From: Nitrosomonadales bacterium
Lineage (GTDB): Bacteria; Pseudomonadota; Gammaproteobacteria; Burkholderiales; Gallionellaceae
Assembly: GCA_016199835.1 (NCBI GenBank)
Contig: JACQFX010000013.1
Location: 62,001 to 126,000, forward strand
Direction of reading: 5' to 3'
Length of the DNA stretch: 64,000 nt
Shown here: positions 18,465 through 28,201 of the stretch, piece by piece
Numbering within the stretch: the stretch's first letter is position 1
Layout: each line of letters opens with the position of its first letter
Position numbers and translations under genes: made by a program
Notes under the pieces: generated by a model
The model's input: only the letters and a program-made list of their open reading frames with translations
What the model was told of the DNA's origin: nothing
Databases searched by the model: none

Positions 18465-18794
18465 TTAGCGCCGCGCCGGCATCGAGGCACGCAGGCTGTC
18501 CACGCTGAATGTCTTCATGCCCGTGGCGTCCTGGAACACCTTGAATACTTTTTCCGTCACGGCATCCGACTTCACGAAGTCACTGTATGCCTGCTCCAGC
18601 AATACCTTGTATTCCATTCTGAGCACCGCATCCGTCGCACCGGAAAATGTGTGGCGCGCAATGTACTGGTTGAAGCGCTTGAGTATGTGCAGGCGATTTA
18701 CATTGACCACGCGCTGCTCGTATTCCACGCCCAGGTAATCCAGGAACTCTTCCGCCGAAGCCAGCGTTCCCAATGTTTGTACTATCCCGTTCAT
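18465..18794 (-). CDS. nifW: Nitrogenase-stabilizing protective protein NifW
   Basis: NifW interacts with MoFe protein during maturation and protects it from oxygen. The 109-aa product has the family pattern LASAEEFLDYLGVEYEQRVV, NVNRLHILKRFNQYI and a long C-terminal helix. The ATG at 18794 has AGGAGA upstream and starts 13 bp after nifV ends, so the two are likely cotranscribed. The frame is open further upstream inside nifV, without similarity. Confidence 0.92.
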   Translation of the reverse strand: MNGIVQTLGTLASAEEFLDYLGVEYEQRVVNVNRLHILKRFNQYIARHTFSGATDAVLRMEYKVLLEQAYSDFVKSDAVTEKVFKVFQDATGMKTFSVDSLRASMPARR

Positions 18795-18807
18795 GCCGGT
18801 GTCTCCT

Positions 18808-19962
18808 TTATGAATGAGTCGCAGAACAGGCTGCGGTCTCGAAATATATCTGCCGCAGATCGTCCTGCGCCGGCGCATGCTTGGTGCGACAGGCGAACTC
18901 GCGCACGCGGGACAATATGCGCTGCGCATCGGGCATGGACAGCGCGATGCCGATGTCGGCATAAGTCTTGATCACCGCGCCAGTGCCTGAATGTTTGCCC
19001 AGCACCATGCGGTGCACCATGCCGATTTCGGCTGGATCAAACGGTTGGTAGTTGTGCGGGTTCTTGAGCAGGCCGTCCACATGGATGCCCGCCTCGTGCG
19101 TGAACACCGCCGAGCCGACGATGCTCTTGTTCGCCGCCACTCCGCGCCCGGATGCCTGCGCCACCAGACGCGACAGGTCATGATAGAAATACATGTCCAC
19201 GCCGGTCTCGACTTCATGCATGTGGCGCAACGCCATCACCACTTCTTCCAGCGGCGCATTTCCGGCGCGCTCGCCCAGGCCGTTCACCGTAGTGTTCACA
19301 TGCGTCGCCCCGGCGCGCACTGCCGCCAGCGAATTGGCCGTGGCCAGACCGAAATCGTTGTGCGCATGGATTTCGATCTGCATGTCGGTGGTCTTCTTGA
19401 GCAGGCCGATGCGCTCGTAAGTGGCGAACGGGTCGAGCACGCCCAGCGTGTCGGCGAAACGGAAACGCAATGCGCCGCAATCCTGTGCCGTCTCCGCCAC
19501 GCGGCGCACGAAATCGATATCGGCGCGCGATGAATCTTCTCCGCCGACACAGACATGGAATCCCAGCTCGGCGGCCTCGGCAACAAAGCGCCGCACCGTG
19601 CGCAACACCCAGTCTCTGTCCTTGCCCAGCTTGTTGCTTATCTGGATATCCGACACCGGGATGGACAGGTTCACCCAATCCACTTTGCAGCGCGCCATGG
19701 CCGCGAGGTCGGCCTCGTGCATGCGTCCCCACACCATCAGCCCGGCCTGAGTCTCCTGCTCCGCGATCGCATTGATGACTTCGCATTCGGCCTCGCCCAT
19801 CACCGGGATGCCGATCTCCAGCTCGGACACGCCAGCCGTGATCAGCGCATGCGCGATGTGCATCTTCTCGTCGGCAGTGAACGCCACGCCAGCAGTCTGC
19901 TCACCATCGCGCAGCGTCGTGTCGTTGATCGTTACCATGTTGCCGTAGTATTCGTTTTCCAT
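18808..19962 (-). CDS. nifV: Homocitrate synthase NifV
   Basis: NifV condenses acetyl-CoA with 2-oxoglutarate to homocitrate, the organic ligand of FeMo-co. The 384-aa product has the DRE-TIM barrel signature NDTTLRDGEQTAGVAF near the N-terminus, EIHAHNDFGLATANSLAAV with the metal-binding histidines, NTTVNGLGERAGN and the HEAGIHVDGLLKNP region. The ATG at 19962 is chosen because the sigma-54 promoter at 20002 would start transcription near 19990, after the upstream in-frame alternative. It heads a long reverse-strand gene run down to modA copy 1. Confidence 0.96.
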   Translation of the reverse strand: MENEYYGNMVTINDTTLRDGEQTAGVAFTADEKMHIAHALITAGVSELEIGIPVMGEAECEVINAIAEQETQAGLMVWGRMHEADLAAMARCKVDWVNLSIPVSDIQISNKLGKDRDWVLRTVRRFVAEAAELGFHVCVGGEDSSRADIDFVRRVAETAQDCGALRFRFADTLGVLDPFATYERIGLLKKTTDMQIEIHAHNDFGLATANSLAAVRAGATHVNTTVNGLGERAGNAPLEEVVMALRHMHEVETGVDMYFYHDLSRLVAQASGRGVAANKSIVGSAVFTHEAGIHVDGLLKNPHNYQPFDPAEIGMVHRMVLGKHSGTGAVIKTYADIGIALSMPDAQRILSRVREFACRTKHAPAQDDLRQIYFETAACSATHS

Positions 19963-20001
19963 GATCTGCCCTCTCAGGGATTTGCTCTCAAGCATGATTC
20001 A

Positions 20002-20016
20002 GCAACATCTGTGCCA
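20002..20016 (-). promoter_or_regulatory. Sigma-54 promoter of the nifV operon
   Basis: On the reverse strand TGGCAC-AGATG-TTGC matches the -24/-12 consensus exactly. It lies about 40 bp from the nifV start codon. Confidence 0.92.
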
Positions 20017-20113
20017 TCGCTAGCGCAGACTTGTCAGCCATGCAGAATCAAGCAGATAGATGGAGACGGAAAGCTTCCGTGACGTATGTTGCGATCAAGA
20101 CAAACAGGAAGAT

Positions 20114-20129
20114 TGTAGGGTTTGCGACA
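20114..20129. promoter_or_regulatory. NifA upstream activator site for nifV
   Basis: TGT-AGGGTTTGCG-ACA, identical to the site upstream of nifE. It lies 97 bp upstream of the nifV -24 element, in the 311-bp gap between nifV and the divergent kup. Confidence 0.85.
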
Positions 20130-20273
20130 CCAGTCGAAGCGAACATCATGCGTTATTCCGCTCCGCTTTCATGCCTGGCGCATAGCATGCGCAAGCCGCC
20201 ATTCAGGATTGCATTCAACTTGCCGCAAGCGTACAGTGCCGCCCGATTCTTTCGCCGGAAATGATTGTAGAAA

Positions 20274-22145
20274 ATGGGCCATGCGCAACCGCAACAAAAA
20301 CTATCGACCCAGGTACTGGGCGCGATTGGCGTTGTCTATGGCGACATCGGCACCAGCCCGTTGTATGCGCTGAAGGAGACCTTTGCCGGACATCATCCGC
20401 TGCCCATCGTCGAAGCCAATATCTTCGGCGTGCTATCCGTGATGTTCTGGACCATCATGCTGCTGGTTTCGATCAAATATGTGACCGTCATCATGCGTGC
20501 GGATAACCGGGGGGAAGGCGGCTCGCTTTCCCTGCTCGCTCTGGTCGGCGAAGTCACAGAGCAGAAGCCTCGCATAAAATGGTTCGTCACCGTATTGGGT
20601 ATTTCCGCCGCCACCCTGTTTTACGGCGACAGCATGATCACGCCGGCCATCTCGGTGTTATCGGCGGTTGAGGGATTGAATGTCCTTGCACCGCAATTCG
20701 CCAGTTACGTTATCCCCATTACCATTCTTGTCCTGACGGTATTGTTCCTGATCCAGAAACGCGGCACGGGCACCGTGGGCCTGGCCTTCGGCCCCATCAT
20801 GGTCGTGTGGTTCCTGAGCCTGGCCGTATTCGGCCTGCTCGCTATCGCACAAAGCCCGCAAGTCATGTGGGCACTCAACCCGCAGTATGCGTATGAGTTC
20901 CTGAGTGCGTCGCCGCGAACGGCTTTCCTGACTCTGGGCTCGGTCGTACTGGCAGTGACCGGCGGCGAAGCGCTGTACACCGACATGGGGCATTTCGGGA
21001 AATTCCCGATACGCCTGACTTGGTTCTATTTTGTGCTGCCTGCGCTCGTGTTGAATTATTTCGGCCAGGGCGCATTGCTGCTGGGCAATCCCCAGGCCAT
21101 AGAAAATCCATTCTATCTGCTCGCACCGGCGTGGGCGCTGCTGCCTATGGTACTGCTGGCCACGGCGGCCACGGTCATCGCTTCCCAGGCGGTTATCTCA
21201 GGCGCTTTCTCGGTTGCCAGCCAGTCGGTGCAGATGGGATTTCTGCCACGCATGGAAATACGCCAGACATCGGACAAGGCGCAGGGACAAATTTATGTAC
21301 CGTTCACCAACTGGACACTATTCCTCGCGGTCATTTTCCTGATATTCACCTTCCGGAGCTCCAGCAATCTGGCTGCGGCTTATGGCATCGCCGTCACCGG
21401 CACCATGACCATAGACACACTGCTGATCGGTCTGCTCATCGTGATAGCGTGGCGCTGGCCGCTACTGCTCGCGCTGCCGTTGATAGGCATTTTCCTGGCG
21501 GTGGACCTGGCCTATTTCTCGGCCAATGCCATCAAGATCCCGCAAGGCGGCTGGTTTCCATTGGGCATAGCTGCCGTATCTTTTATCGTGCTGACCACAT
21601 GGCGGCGCGGGCGCGGCCTGTTATCCGCCGAATTGGCACGGCAGGCTGTCCCCATACAGGTGGTGCTCGATAGCTCGGATGACATACACCACATCCAGGG
21701 TACGGCAGTATTTCTGGCTGCGCCGACCGAAGGCGCACCATCCGCGCTGCTGCACAACATCAAGCACAATCAGGTGCTGCACGAACGCAATATTCTGCTC
21801 ACCGTGATAGTCGAGGACAAACCTTATGTCACGCAGGGCAACAGGCTGCTGGTGGACGACCTGGGCAAGGACTTTTATCGGGTGAGGATTTTCTACGGCT
21901 TCATGGATACACCGGACATTCCGGCTGCCCTGGAGTTATGCTCAAAATGGAAATTGAAGATTGATGTCATGACTACGTCGTTCTTCATTTCCCGTGCGGT
22001 GATCGTTTCCAGCCCGACCCCCGGCATGATGAAATGGCGCGAGCGCCTGTTCCGCGCGATGGCAAAAAACGCCATGAGCGCAGCGGAATTCTTCAAGATA
22101 CCGACCAACCGCGTCATCGAGATGGGCATGCGCATCGAGATTTAG
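20274..22145 (+). CDS. kup: Low-affinity potassium transporter Kup
   Basis: Kup is a K+/H+ symporter of the inner membrane. The 623-aa product starts with the family block [20 protein letters not shown], has about twelve membrane segments through residue 430, the conserved [17 protein letters not shown] box, and a cytoplasmic C-terminal domain of about 190 residues. Length is normal. It stands alone between nif operons, transcribed away from nifV and convergent with the iscA/erpA pair. The upstream gap contains the nifV promoter; no strong promoter for kup itself was identified. Confidence 0.96.
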   Translation: MGHAQPQQKLSTQVLGAIGVVYGDIGTSPLYALKETFAGHHPLPIVEANIFGVLSVMFWTIMLLVSIKYVTVIMRADNRGEGGSLSLLALVGEVTEQKPRIKWFVTVLGISAATLFYGDSMITPAISVLSAVEGLNVLAPQFASYVIPITILVLTVLFLIQKRGTGTVGLAFGPIMVVWFLSLAVFGLLAIAQSPQVMWALNPQYAYEFLSASPRTAFLTLGSVVLAVTGGEALYTDMGHFGKFPIRLTWFYFVLPALVLNYFGQGALLLGNPQAIENPFYLLAPAWALLPMVLLATAATVIASQAVISGAFSVASQSVQMGFLPRMEIRQTSDKAQGQIYVPFTNWTLFLAVIFLIFTFRSSSNLAAAYGIAVTGTMTIDTLLIGLLIVIAWRWPLLLALPLIGIFLAVDLAYFSANAIKIPQGGWFPLGIAAVSFIVLTTWRRGRGLLSAELARQAVPIQVVLDSSDDIHHIQGTAVFLAAPTEGAPSALLHNIKHNQVLHERNILLTVIVEDKPYVTQGNRLLVDDLGKDFYRVRIFYGFMDTPDIPAALELCSKWKLKIDVMTTSFFISRAVIVSSPTPGMMKWRERLFRAMAKNAMSAAEFFKIPTNRVIEMGMRIEI

Positions 22146-22173
22146 CTGCCCGTGTTTTAATGTCCGCCACGCC

Positions 22174-22497
22174 TCAAACGCTGAAGCTTTCCCCGCAGCC
22201 GCAAGTATTTTTGACGTTGGGATTATTGAACTTGAAACCCTCGTTCAACCCTTCCCGTGTGTAATCCAGCTCGGTGCCGTCCAGATAGGCCAGGCTCTTC
22301 TGATCCACCAGCAAGGTCACTCCGAAACTTTCAAACCTCAGATCGTCATCTATCAATTCGTCCGCAAATTCCAGGCTGTACGCCATGCCGGAGCAACCGG
22401 AAGTCTTCACGCTCAGGCGCAGACCCACGCCCTTGCCGCGATTCTTCATGAAACTCTGCACGCGTGTCGCCGCACTCTCGGTCAATGTGATTGCCAT
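22174..22497 (-). CDS. A-type Fe-S carrier, IscA family
   Basis: A 107-aa A-type iron-sulfur carrier with the three family cysteines, C in TSGCSGMAY and the C-terminal CGCG. It probably carries [2Fe-2S]/[4Fe-4S] clusters to nitrogenase maturation proteins. The ATG at 22497 aligns with family starts ([13 protein letters not shown]); an in-frame ATG eight codons upstream lies in the 3' end of the upstream gene's spacer. It follows an ErpA-like gene by 20 bp, and the pair has its own sigma-54 promoter, so this is a nif-dedicated set. Confidence 0.9.
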   Translation of the reverse strand: MAITLTESAATRVQSFMKNRGKGVGLRLSVKTSGCSGMAYSLEFADELIDDDLRFESFGVTLLVDQKSLAYLDGTELDYTREGLNEGFKFNNPNVKNTCGCGESFSV

Positions 22498-22517
22498 TTT
22501 GCCATCCTTAGAAAGGT

Positions 22518-22865
22518 TCAAACTGAAAACGAAGAGCCGCAGCCGCAGGTTGATGAGGCATTCGGATTGGTGATGACGAAGCGCGCGCCTTCCAGCCCTT
22601 CCTGATAATCCACGGACGCGCCTTCCATGTACTGGTAGCTCATCGCATCTATCAGCAGCGACACGCCGTTTTTCTCGATCACGGTGTCGTCGTCGTTTAC
22701 GGCTTCGTCGAAAGCAAAGTTGTACTGGAAGCCGGAACAGCCGCCGCCGGAAACATAAATGCGTAGCTTCAAAGCCGGGTTGCCCTCTTCCGCGATCAGC
22801 GCACTTACCTTGATGGCTGCGCTATCGGTGAAGTCTAGTTGTGCCGCAGTTTCTGCCTGAGTCAT
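22518..22865 (-). CDS. A-type Fe-S carrier, ErpA-like
   Basis: A 115-aa A-type carrier closest to Erp[21 protein letters not shown], then the [14 protein letters not shown] box with the first cysteine and the C-terminal [21 protein letters not shown] precedes the ATG at 22865. It is the first gene of a two-gene reverse operon behind the sigma-54 promoter at 22903-22918. In most proteobacteria ErpA is housekeeping; nif control here points to a duplicated, nif-specific copy, though it could be the only erpA in the genome. Confidence 0.88.
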   Translation of the reverse strand: MTQAETAAQLDFTDSAAIKVSALIAEEGNPALKLRIYVSGGGCSGFQYNFAFDEAVNDDDTVIEKNGVSLLIDAMSYQYMEGASVDYQEGLEGARFVITNPNASSTCGCGSSFSV

Positions 22866-22902
22866 TGCCTGTCCTCCATAAAGTTTTCCATGACTTGAGT
22901 CC

Positions 22903-22918
22903 AGCAAGGTCTATGCCA
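22903..22918 (-). promoter_or_regulatory. Sigma-54 promoter of the erpA-iscA pair
   Basis: On the reverse strand TGGCAT-AGACC-TTGCT matches the -24/-12 consensus with one change. It lies about 40 bp upstream of the ErpA-like start, and a NifA site lies 65 bp further upstream at 22984. Confidence 0.85.
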
Positions 22919-22983
22919 AACGAAGAAAACCCGCGATCGCGAAGGATTGCAGACATACATGCCGCAACTGGCGCACATTTGTT

Positions 22984-22999
22984 TGTAGGCTTCGCGACA
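22984..22999. promoter_or_regulatory. NifA upstream activator site between erpA-like and nifA
   Basis: TGT-AGGCTTCGCG-ACA matches TGT-N10-ACA and differs by only two bases from the nifE and nifV sites. Its distance suits the reverse erpA promoter, but it is only 9 bp from the -24 element in front of nifA. Confidence 0.85.
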
Positions 23000-23008
23000 A
23001 AAACATTG

Positions 23009-23024
23009 GGGCACAAAACTTGCT
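23009..23024 (+). promoter_or_regulatory. Probable sigma-54 promoter of nifA
   Basis: GGGCAC-AAAAC-TTGCT has the invariant GG and GC at the right spacing, with one deviation (G for T at the first base). It lies about 100 bp upstream of the chosen nifA start. It suggests NifA-linked control of nifA. Confidence 0.7.
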
Positions 23025-23051
23025 TATATCCTGATGAGAAAGGTGTTGGAT

Positions 23052-23107
23052 GGATGCAGGTGCGAATTCATCGCACACCCGACAGATGCGAATCCATTCG
23101 CACCTAC
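23052..23107. repeat. GGTGCGAATTC inverted repeat in the nifA leader
   Basis: AGGTGCGAATTCATCGCAC near 23052 and GTGCGAATGGATTCGCATC on the opposite strand near 23090-23107 form an imperfect palindrome between the promoter and the nifA ribosome site. This is why an upstream ATG at 23050 is not taken as the start. Confidence 0.65.
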
Positions 23108-23121
23108 ATAAAGGAAAGCCC

Positions 23122-24744
23122 GTGCGTATCACAAAGACCAACGACATCGAATTGATTACCGTATACGAGGTAAGCAAGATACTCAATTCGTCGCTCGATC
23201 TGCACAAGACCCTGCACAGCGTGCTGAATGTGCTGTCCAGCCATTTGCAGATGCAGCGCGGCATGGTCGCGCTGTTGCAGGACGACGGCTATTTGCAGGT
23301 GATCGCCGCCAGCGGCCTGAACCGTGAAGAGATCGCCCACGGGCGCTTCAAATCCGGCGAAGGTGTGATGGGCAACATCCTCAAGAGCGGCGTACCTGCC
23401 GTGGTGCCGGACATCGCCAAGGAGGCGCTATTCCTCAACCGCACCGGCGCGCGCAAAGGCAAAAACAAAAACGTGATCGCATTTATCGGTGTACCCATCA
23501 AGGCCGGACGCGAAACTCTGGGCGTACTGAGTTTCGACCGCGAAAATCCGGACGGTGACAACAGTTTTGGCGGCGATGTGCGCTTCCTGTCCATGGTGGC
23601 CAACCTGATCGGACAAACCGTGCGCCTGCACCAAAAGGTGGCAGAAGACCGCGCCAATTTGATGCATGAAAAGCAGCGGCTGCAATCCGAATTGCACGAC
23701 AAGTACAGCATCGATAACGTGATCGGACAGAGCAAAATAATGCGCGGCGTGTTTGCCGAAGTGCATCAGGTCGCCCCCTCCAAATCCACCGTATTGCTGC
23801 GCGGCGAATCCGGCACCGGCAAGGAAGCCATCGCGCGCGCCATCCACCACCTTTCTCCGCGCAAAGACAAACCATTCGTCAAAGTGAACTGCGCTGCGCT
23901 ATCCGAGACGCTGCTCGAATCGGAATTGTTCGGCCACGAGAAAGGCTCGTTCACGGGCGCGGCGCAGGAGCGCAAAGGCCGCTTCGAGATGGCGCACGGC
24001 GGTACACTATTTCTCGACGAGATCGGCGACATCTCGTCCGCGTTCCAGACCAAGCTGCTGCGCGTGTTGCAGGAACGCGAGTTCGAACGCGTAGGCGGAA
24101 CAAAAACCATCAAAGTGGATGTGCGTCTGGTCGCCGCCACCAACAAGAATCTAGAAGAAGCCGTGGCCAAGAACGAGTTCCGCGCGGATTTATACTACCG
24201 CATCAACGTCGTCTCCATCTTCCTGCCACCCGTGCGCGAGCGACGCGAAGACATACCGCTGTTGGCGGAATTTTTCCTGCAACAGGCCAACCAGGAAAAC
24301 GGCAAGCATCTGAAATTCTCCGCCGAAGCCATGCATGCCATGTGCAACTGCCAGTGGCCCGGCAACGTGCGCGAGCTGGGCAACTGCGTCGAACGCATCG
24401 CTGCGATGACACAAGGCAATATCGTCCGCAAGAAGGACATGCTGTGCGACAGCGACCGTTGCTTCTCTTCCATCATGTGGCAGCAACAAAGCAAACATGC
24501 CGTATATCCCATCGCCAGCGCACCCGCGCAGGCCGCGTTCACGCGCGATGCCCAGCCACCTGCCGCCGAAACCTCATTGCCACCGCCAGCAATCGTGTAC
24601 GGTGATCCGCAGAAACAGCAGATCGTCGAGGCGCTGGAAAAGTGCGGCTGGGTGCAAGCCAAGGCTGCGCGCCTGCTAGGCATCACACCGAGGCAAATGG
24701 GTTATGCCATCATCAAGTACGACATTGATGTGAAACGCTATTAG
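23122..24744 (+). CDS. nifA: Nif-specific transcriptional activator NifA, cysteine-motif (oxygen-sensitive) type
   Basis: NifA activates sigma-54 nif promoters. From the GTG at 23122, preceded by AAGGAAA, the product is 540 aa: GAF domain about 20-165, AAA+ domain about 195-430 with Walker A GESGTGKE (228-235), GSFTGA (275-280, usually GAFTGA) and Walker B GGTLFLDE, then a linker and a Fis-type helix-turn-helix at about 497-535. Residues 410, 422, 442 and 447 form C-X11-C-X19-C-X4-C, the motif tied to direct oxygen sensitivity in rhizobial and betaproteobacterial NifA. No nifL is adjacent. An ATG at 23050 is open but lies in repeat sequence. Confidence 0.95.
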   Translation: MRITKTNDIELITVYEVSKILNSSLDLHKTLHSVLNVLSSHLQMQRGMVALLQDDGYLQVIAASGLNREEIAHGRFKSGEGVMGNILKSGVPAVVPDIAKEALFLNRTGARKGKNKNVIAFIGVPIKAGRETLGVLSFDRENPDGDNSFGGDVRFLSMVANLIGQTVRLHQKVAEDRANLMHEKQRLQSELHDKYSIDNVIGQSKIMRGVFAEVHQVAPSKSTVLLRGESGTGKEAIARAIHHLSPRKDKPFVKVNCAALSETLLESELFGHEKGSFTGAAQERKGRFEMAHGGTLFLDEIGDISSAFQTKLLRVLQEREFERVGGTKTIKVDVRLVAATNKNLEEAVAKNEFRADLYYRINVVSIFLPPVRERREDIPLLAEFFLQQANQENGKHLKFSAEAMHAMCNCQWPGNVRELGNCVERIAAMTQGNIVRKKDMLCDSDRCFSSIMWQQQSKHAVYPIASAPAQAAFTRDAQPPAAETSLPPPAIVYGDPQKQQIVEALEKCGWVQAKAARLLGITPRQMGYAIIKYDIDVKRY

Positions 24745-24802
24745 CGCGAGATTTAAAATCATGGCAGTATAACGGGCAGCGAAAAAATTTCCGGAATCGA
24801 CG

Positions 24803-26083
24803 ATGACGAACACGGCAATGCAACCGAACTCGCTGCCTGTCCGGCTTACGCTGGATCACATCGAGCCGTTCATCCATCTGCAAAGCGACTGCGTCTCCGG
24901 AAAATTCCGCGACATCCAGCTCTGTAGCGCCTTTCAACCCATATTCAGCCTCGCGCACCGGCGCCCGGTCGGATACGAAGCCTTGCTCAGGCCGCGCGCA
25001 GCCGACGGCACATCGCTTTCTCCTCTCGCCGTTTTCGACATGGCGCAAGGCGAGGTGGAAAACGTTTTTCTCGACCGGCTGTGCCGCATCGTTCATACCC
25101 AGAATTTTCTTGCACAGTCCGACGATACCAACTGGCTGTTCCTCAATATCAACCCGCTGGTCACCATCATCGGCAAGCATCATGGCGCTTTCTTTGCCGA
25201 CGTGCTGGAACGTTACCATATCTCGCCACACCGCGTAGTCATCGAAATACTGGAAGGCAAGATACTGGATGAAGGGCTGCTGGCGGAGTCCGTGATGTTC
25301 TTCAAGGAACTCGGCTGTCTGGTCGCCATAGACGATTTCGGCGCGGGCCACTCCAACTTCGAACGTATCTGGCGCATCCAGCCGCACATCGTCAAACTGG
25401 ATCGCAGCATCATCACCCAGGCCGCAGCCAACCGCGCGGTGCGCAGGGTGATCCCCAACCTGGTCAACCTGATCCACGAGGCGGGCAGCCTGGCCTTGAT
25501 GGAGGGCGTTGAAAACGAAGAAGAAGCGCTGATCGCCATGGACTCAGACGTCGACTTCGTGCAGGGATATTATTTCGCCAAACCGTCAGCCATGTTCCCT
25601 CCCGGCGAACATGGGCAGAATGCCATAGACGAATTGAGCAGGAAATTTTCGCAGGCGAACAAGCACGAGACCGGCGCGTACAGAACAGGGCTGCACCCCT
25701 ACCTCGACGCCTTCGACGTATTCCTCAAACAATTCAAGCTCGGCTTAGAAACAGGCGCTGCCTGCCAATGTTTCCTCGATCTGCCCAGAACGGAGCGCTG
25801 TTATCTGCTCGACAAGGAGGGGCGGCAACTAGGCGGAAATTTCATCTCCTACTCGGCTCCATCGCTCTCCGATCCCCGCTTCAAACCTCTGGCCGACAGC
25901 CGCGATGCGACCTGGGCGCGCCGCCACTATTTCCGGCGTGCGATCGGAAAACCCGGCGAGATACAAGTCAGTCGCCCGTATCTCTCCATCGCCGGAGGCA
26001 ATATGTGCGTGACGCTGTCGGTAGCCGTATTCAACGGAAAAGAATTATTGGTGCTGTGCGGCGATCTGATGTGGAATGATTAG
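24803..26083 (+). CDS. Cyclic-di-GMP phosphodiesterase-like EAL protein with YkuI_C-type C-terminal domain
   Basis: A 426-aa soluble protein. The EAL domain (about 38-270) has the signature YEALLRPR, the metal-binding LNINP, EILEGK, IDDFGAGHSN, KLDRSII, MEGVENEEE and QGYYFAKP, so the catalytic residues appear complete and c-di-GMP hydrolysis is likely. The C-terminal part (about 300-426) resembles the PAS/Cache-like YkuI_C sensor domain (LDKEGRQLGGNFISY). It lies 58 bp downstream of nifA on the same strand and may be cotranscribed with it. Confidence 0.9.
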   Translation: MTNTAMQPNSLPVRLTLDHIEPFIHLQSDCVSGKFRDIQLCSAFQPIFSLAHRRPVGYEALLRPRAADGTSLSPLAVFDMAQGEVENVFLDRLCRIVHTQNFLAQSDDTNWLFLNINPLVTIIGKHHGAFFADVLERYHISPHRVVIEILEGKILDEGLLAESVMFFKELGCLVAIDDFGAGHSNFERIWRIQPHIVKLDRSIITQAAANRAVRRVIPNLVNLIHEAGSLALMEGVENEEEALIAMDSDVDFVQGYYFAKPSAMFPPGEHGQNAIDELSRKFSQANKHETGAYRTGLHPYLDAFDVFLKQFKLGLETGAACQCFLDLPRTERCYLLDKEGRQLGGNFISYSAPSLSDPRFKPLADSRDATWARRHYFRRAIGKPGEIQVSRPYLSIAGGNMCVTLSVAVFNGKELLVLCGDLMWND

Positions 26084-26445
26084 TGAACCCGCTCATGCAA
26101 ACCCGATTCGACACCTCCATCCTCACCCCGCTGCGCTCCAGCCACTTTGAACTATATTGCCGTGCCATGACGGAGATTGGCGCCGATCCGTCCGTCGTGC
26201 AGACATTCGTGAGTAAAGCCGCCGCGAGCGGGATCGAGGCGGTCTTCACGCTCGACAGCGCCCCCGGGGCAGCACGCGAGTTCATGGAAAGCACGTTCGG
26301 CTTCCTCGCCGGCGGCAAGCCTCACAGGGTTGCTGCCGCCTTCGCCATGGGACGGGATACTGGATCGTATCAACTCCGGACGGTTCAAGCGGAAAGCCGG
26401 CCTTGCGTAAAAGGAAAACATTGCTTTGCCAACGCGGAGCTCTGA
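26083..26445 (+). pseudogene. Truncated DUF3050 protein, probable gene remnant
   Basis: The 120-aa frame contains the middle of a DUF3050 protein (heme-oxygenase-like fold): RSSHFELYCRAMTEIGADPS, then EFMESTFGFLAGGKPHRVAA and AAFAMGRD. The roughly 110-residue N-terminal part of the family is absent, and after MGRD the expected IPDMF-type continuation is replaced by an unrelated tail. No frameshift that restores either end was found by eye. It overlaps the EAL stop by one base and ends before the nifB promoter. A short functional protein cannot be excluded. Confidence 0.6.
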
Positions 26446-26484
26446 TACGAAGCACAATGCCTGTGTAGCAAACCTCCCCAACCC

Positions 26485-26500
26485 TGTCGCAATAACTACA
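26485..26500. promoter_or_regulatory. NifA upstream activator site for nifB
   Basis: TGT-CGCAATAACT-ACA matches TGT-N10-ACA and lies 61 bp upstream of the nifB sigma-54 promoter. Confidence 0.82.
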
Positions 26501-26561
26501 GCCCCAACCACACGCCTTCGGCACGACTCTCCATCCAACTGATCCACATGGCATTTTTATT

Positions 26562-26577
26562 TGGCACGTGGCTTGCT
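26562..26577 (+). promoter_or_regulatory. Sigma-54 promoter of the nifB operon
   Basis: TGGCAC-GTGGC-TTGCT matches the -24/-12 consensus exactly and lies 37 bp upstream of the nifB ATG. Confidence 0.93.
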
Positions 26578-26614
26578 AAAGCTATGGCAAGACTAACTGC
26601 ATCGCGAGGTCAGC

Positions 26615-28168
26615 ATGGCAAGCATGTTCGAAGGCGGCACCGTATCAAAACTTAAACCCATAGGCGGCATCAAGGTCGAAGTGGCCGGGCAATCTTCCGG
26701 CTGCGGCACCACGGGCGGCGCGGGCAAATCGAGCTGCGGTTCATCCGCCGGGCCTGACGACATGCCGCCGGAGATATGGGAGAAGGTGAAGAACCATCCC
26801 TGCTATTCCGAAGAGGCGCACCACCATTACGCACGCATGCACGTCGCGGTCGCGCCCGCGTGCAACATCCAGTGCCATTACTGCAACCGCAAGTACGACT
26901 GCTCCAACGAATCGCGTCCCGGCGTAGTGTCGCAGAAGCTCACGCCGGATCAGGCGGTAAAGAAAGTGCTCGCGGTGGCTTCCGAGATTCCGCAGATGAC
27001 GGTGCTGGGCATCGCCGGCCCCGGCGATGCGCTGGCGAATCCGGCGAAGACGTTCGAAACTTTTGCGCGGCTGCAACAGGAGGCTCCCGACATCAAGCTG
27101 TGCCTCTCCACCAACGGCCTCATGCTGCCCGACTATGTGGACGAGATCGTCAAATACAACGTGGATCACGTGACCATCACCATCAACATGGTGGATGCGG
27201 CGGTCGGCGAAAAGATTTATCCGTGGATATTCTACGATCACAAGCGCATCCATGGCCGCGAGGCCGCGCAGATACTCACCGAGCGCCAGATGCTGGGGCT
27301 GGAGATGCTCACCGCGCGCGGCATCCTGACCAAGATCAATTCGGTGCTGATCCCCGGCATCAACGATAAACATCTCATCGAAGTAAATCGCGAGGTCAAG
27401 AAACGCGGCGCATTCCTGCACAACATCATGCCGCTGATCTCGGAAGCCGAACACGGCACGGTATACGGCCTTACCGGGCAGCGCGGGCCGTCGGCGCAGG
27501 AACTGAAGGAAGTGCAGGATGCCTGTGCGGGCGGCGCCAACCTGATGCGCCATTGCCGCCAGTGCCGCGCCGATGCTGTGGGCCTGCTCGGAGAAGACCG
27601 CAGCGACGAATTCACCCAGGACAAAGTGGACAAAATGGAAGTGGTGTACGACCTGGACCGGCGTCGCGAGTATCAGCAGAAGGTCGAAGCACAGCGCGAG
27701 GCGCAGGTCACCGCCAGGAAAGCCGCACTCGCTGCGCAGCAACCCGACGACGGCATGAAAGTCCTGGTGGCCGTGGCGACCAAGGGCGAAGGAAAAATCA
27801 ACGAACACTTCGGCCACGCGCACGAATTCCAGATCTACGAAGTGTCGGCCAGCGGCACCGCCTTCATCGGCCACCGCCGCGTGGATCATTACTGCCAGGG
27901 CGGCTGGGGCGAAGACGATGTGTTGCCGTCCATCGTCACTGCGATCAACGATTGCCACGCGGTGCTGGTATCCAAGATCGGCGCATGCCCGCGCGACGAG
28001 TTGAAAGAAGCCGGTATCGAGCCGGTGGATGCCTATGCGTTCGAGTACATCGAGAAGGCGGCATTGAGCTGGTTCATGGATTACCGCGCGCGCATCGCCA
28101 AGGGCGAGATCGTACACAAGGAGCGCGGCGATGCAGCGATACGCCAGGGAGCTTATCTGGCGGCGTAA
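26615..28168 (+). CDS. nifB: FeMo-cofactor biosynthesis radical SAM protein NifB
   Basis: NifB makes the 8Fe-9S-C NifB-co precursor. The 517-aa product has the radical SAM triad C-X3-C-X2-C ([15 protein letters not shown], about residues 83-97), further conserved cysteines at both ends including [18 protein letters not shown], and a C-terminal NifX-like domain from about residue 388 ([20 protein letters not shown]). This two-domain architecture is the standard proteobacterial form. It leads a long forward operon of nif accessory genes. Confidence 0.97.
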   Translation: MASMFEGGTVSKLKPIGGIKVEVAGQSSGCGTTGGAGKSSCGSSAGPDDMPPEIWEKVKNHPCYSEEAHHHYARMHVAVAPACNIQCHYCNRKYDCSNESRPGVVSQKLTPDQAVKKVLAVASEIPQMTVLGIAGPGDALANPAKTFETFARLQQEAPDIKLCLSTNGLMLPDYVDEIVKYNVDHVTITINMVDAAVGEKIYPWIFYDHKRIHGREAAQILTERQMLGLEMLTARGILTKINSVLIPGINDKHLIEVNREVKKRGAFLHNIMPLISEAEHGTVYGLTGQRGPSAQELKEVQDACAGGANLMRHCRQCRADAVGLLGEDRSDEFTQDKVDKMEVVYDLDRRREYQQKVEAQREAQVTARKAALAAQQPDDGMKVLVAVATKGEGKINEHFGHAHEFQIYEVSASGTAFIGHRRVDHYCQGGWGEDDVLPSIVTAINDCHAVLVSKIGACPRDELKEAGIEPVDAYAFEYIEKAALSWFMDYRARIAKGEIVHKERGDAAIRQGAYLAA

Positions 28169-28201
28169 TAAGTTTTCAACTGCAAAAACCAGAAACTTTT
28201 C

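Noticed and set aside
26340-26460. A frameshift that would extend the DUF3050 remnant
   Set aside because: The other two frames were read by eye and none gives the expected continuation of the family.
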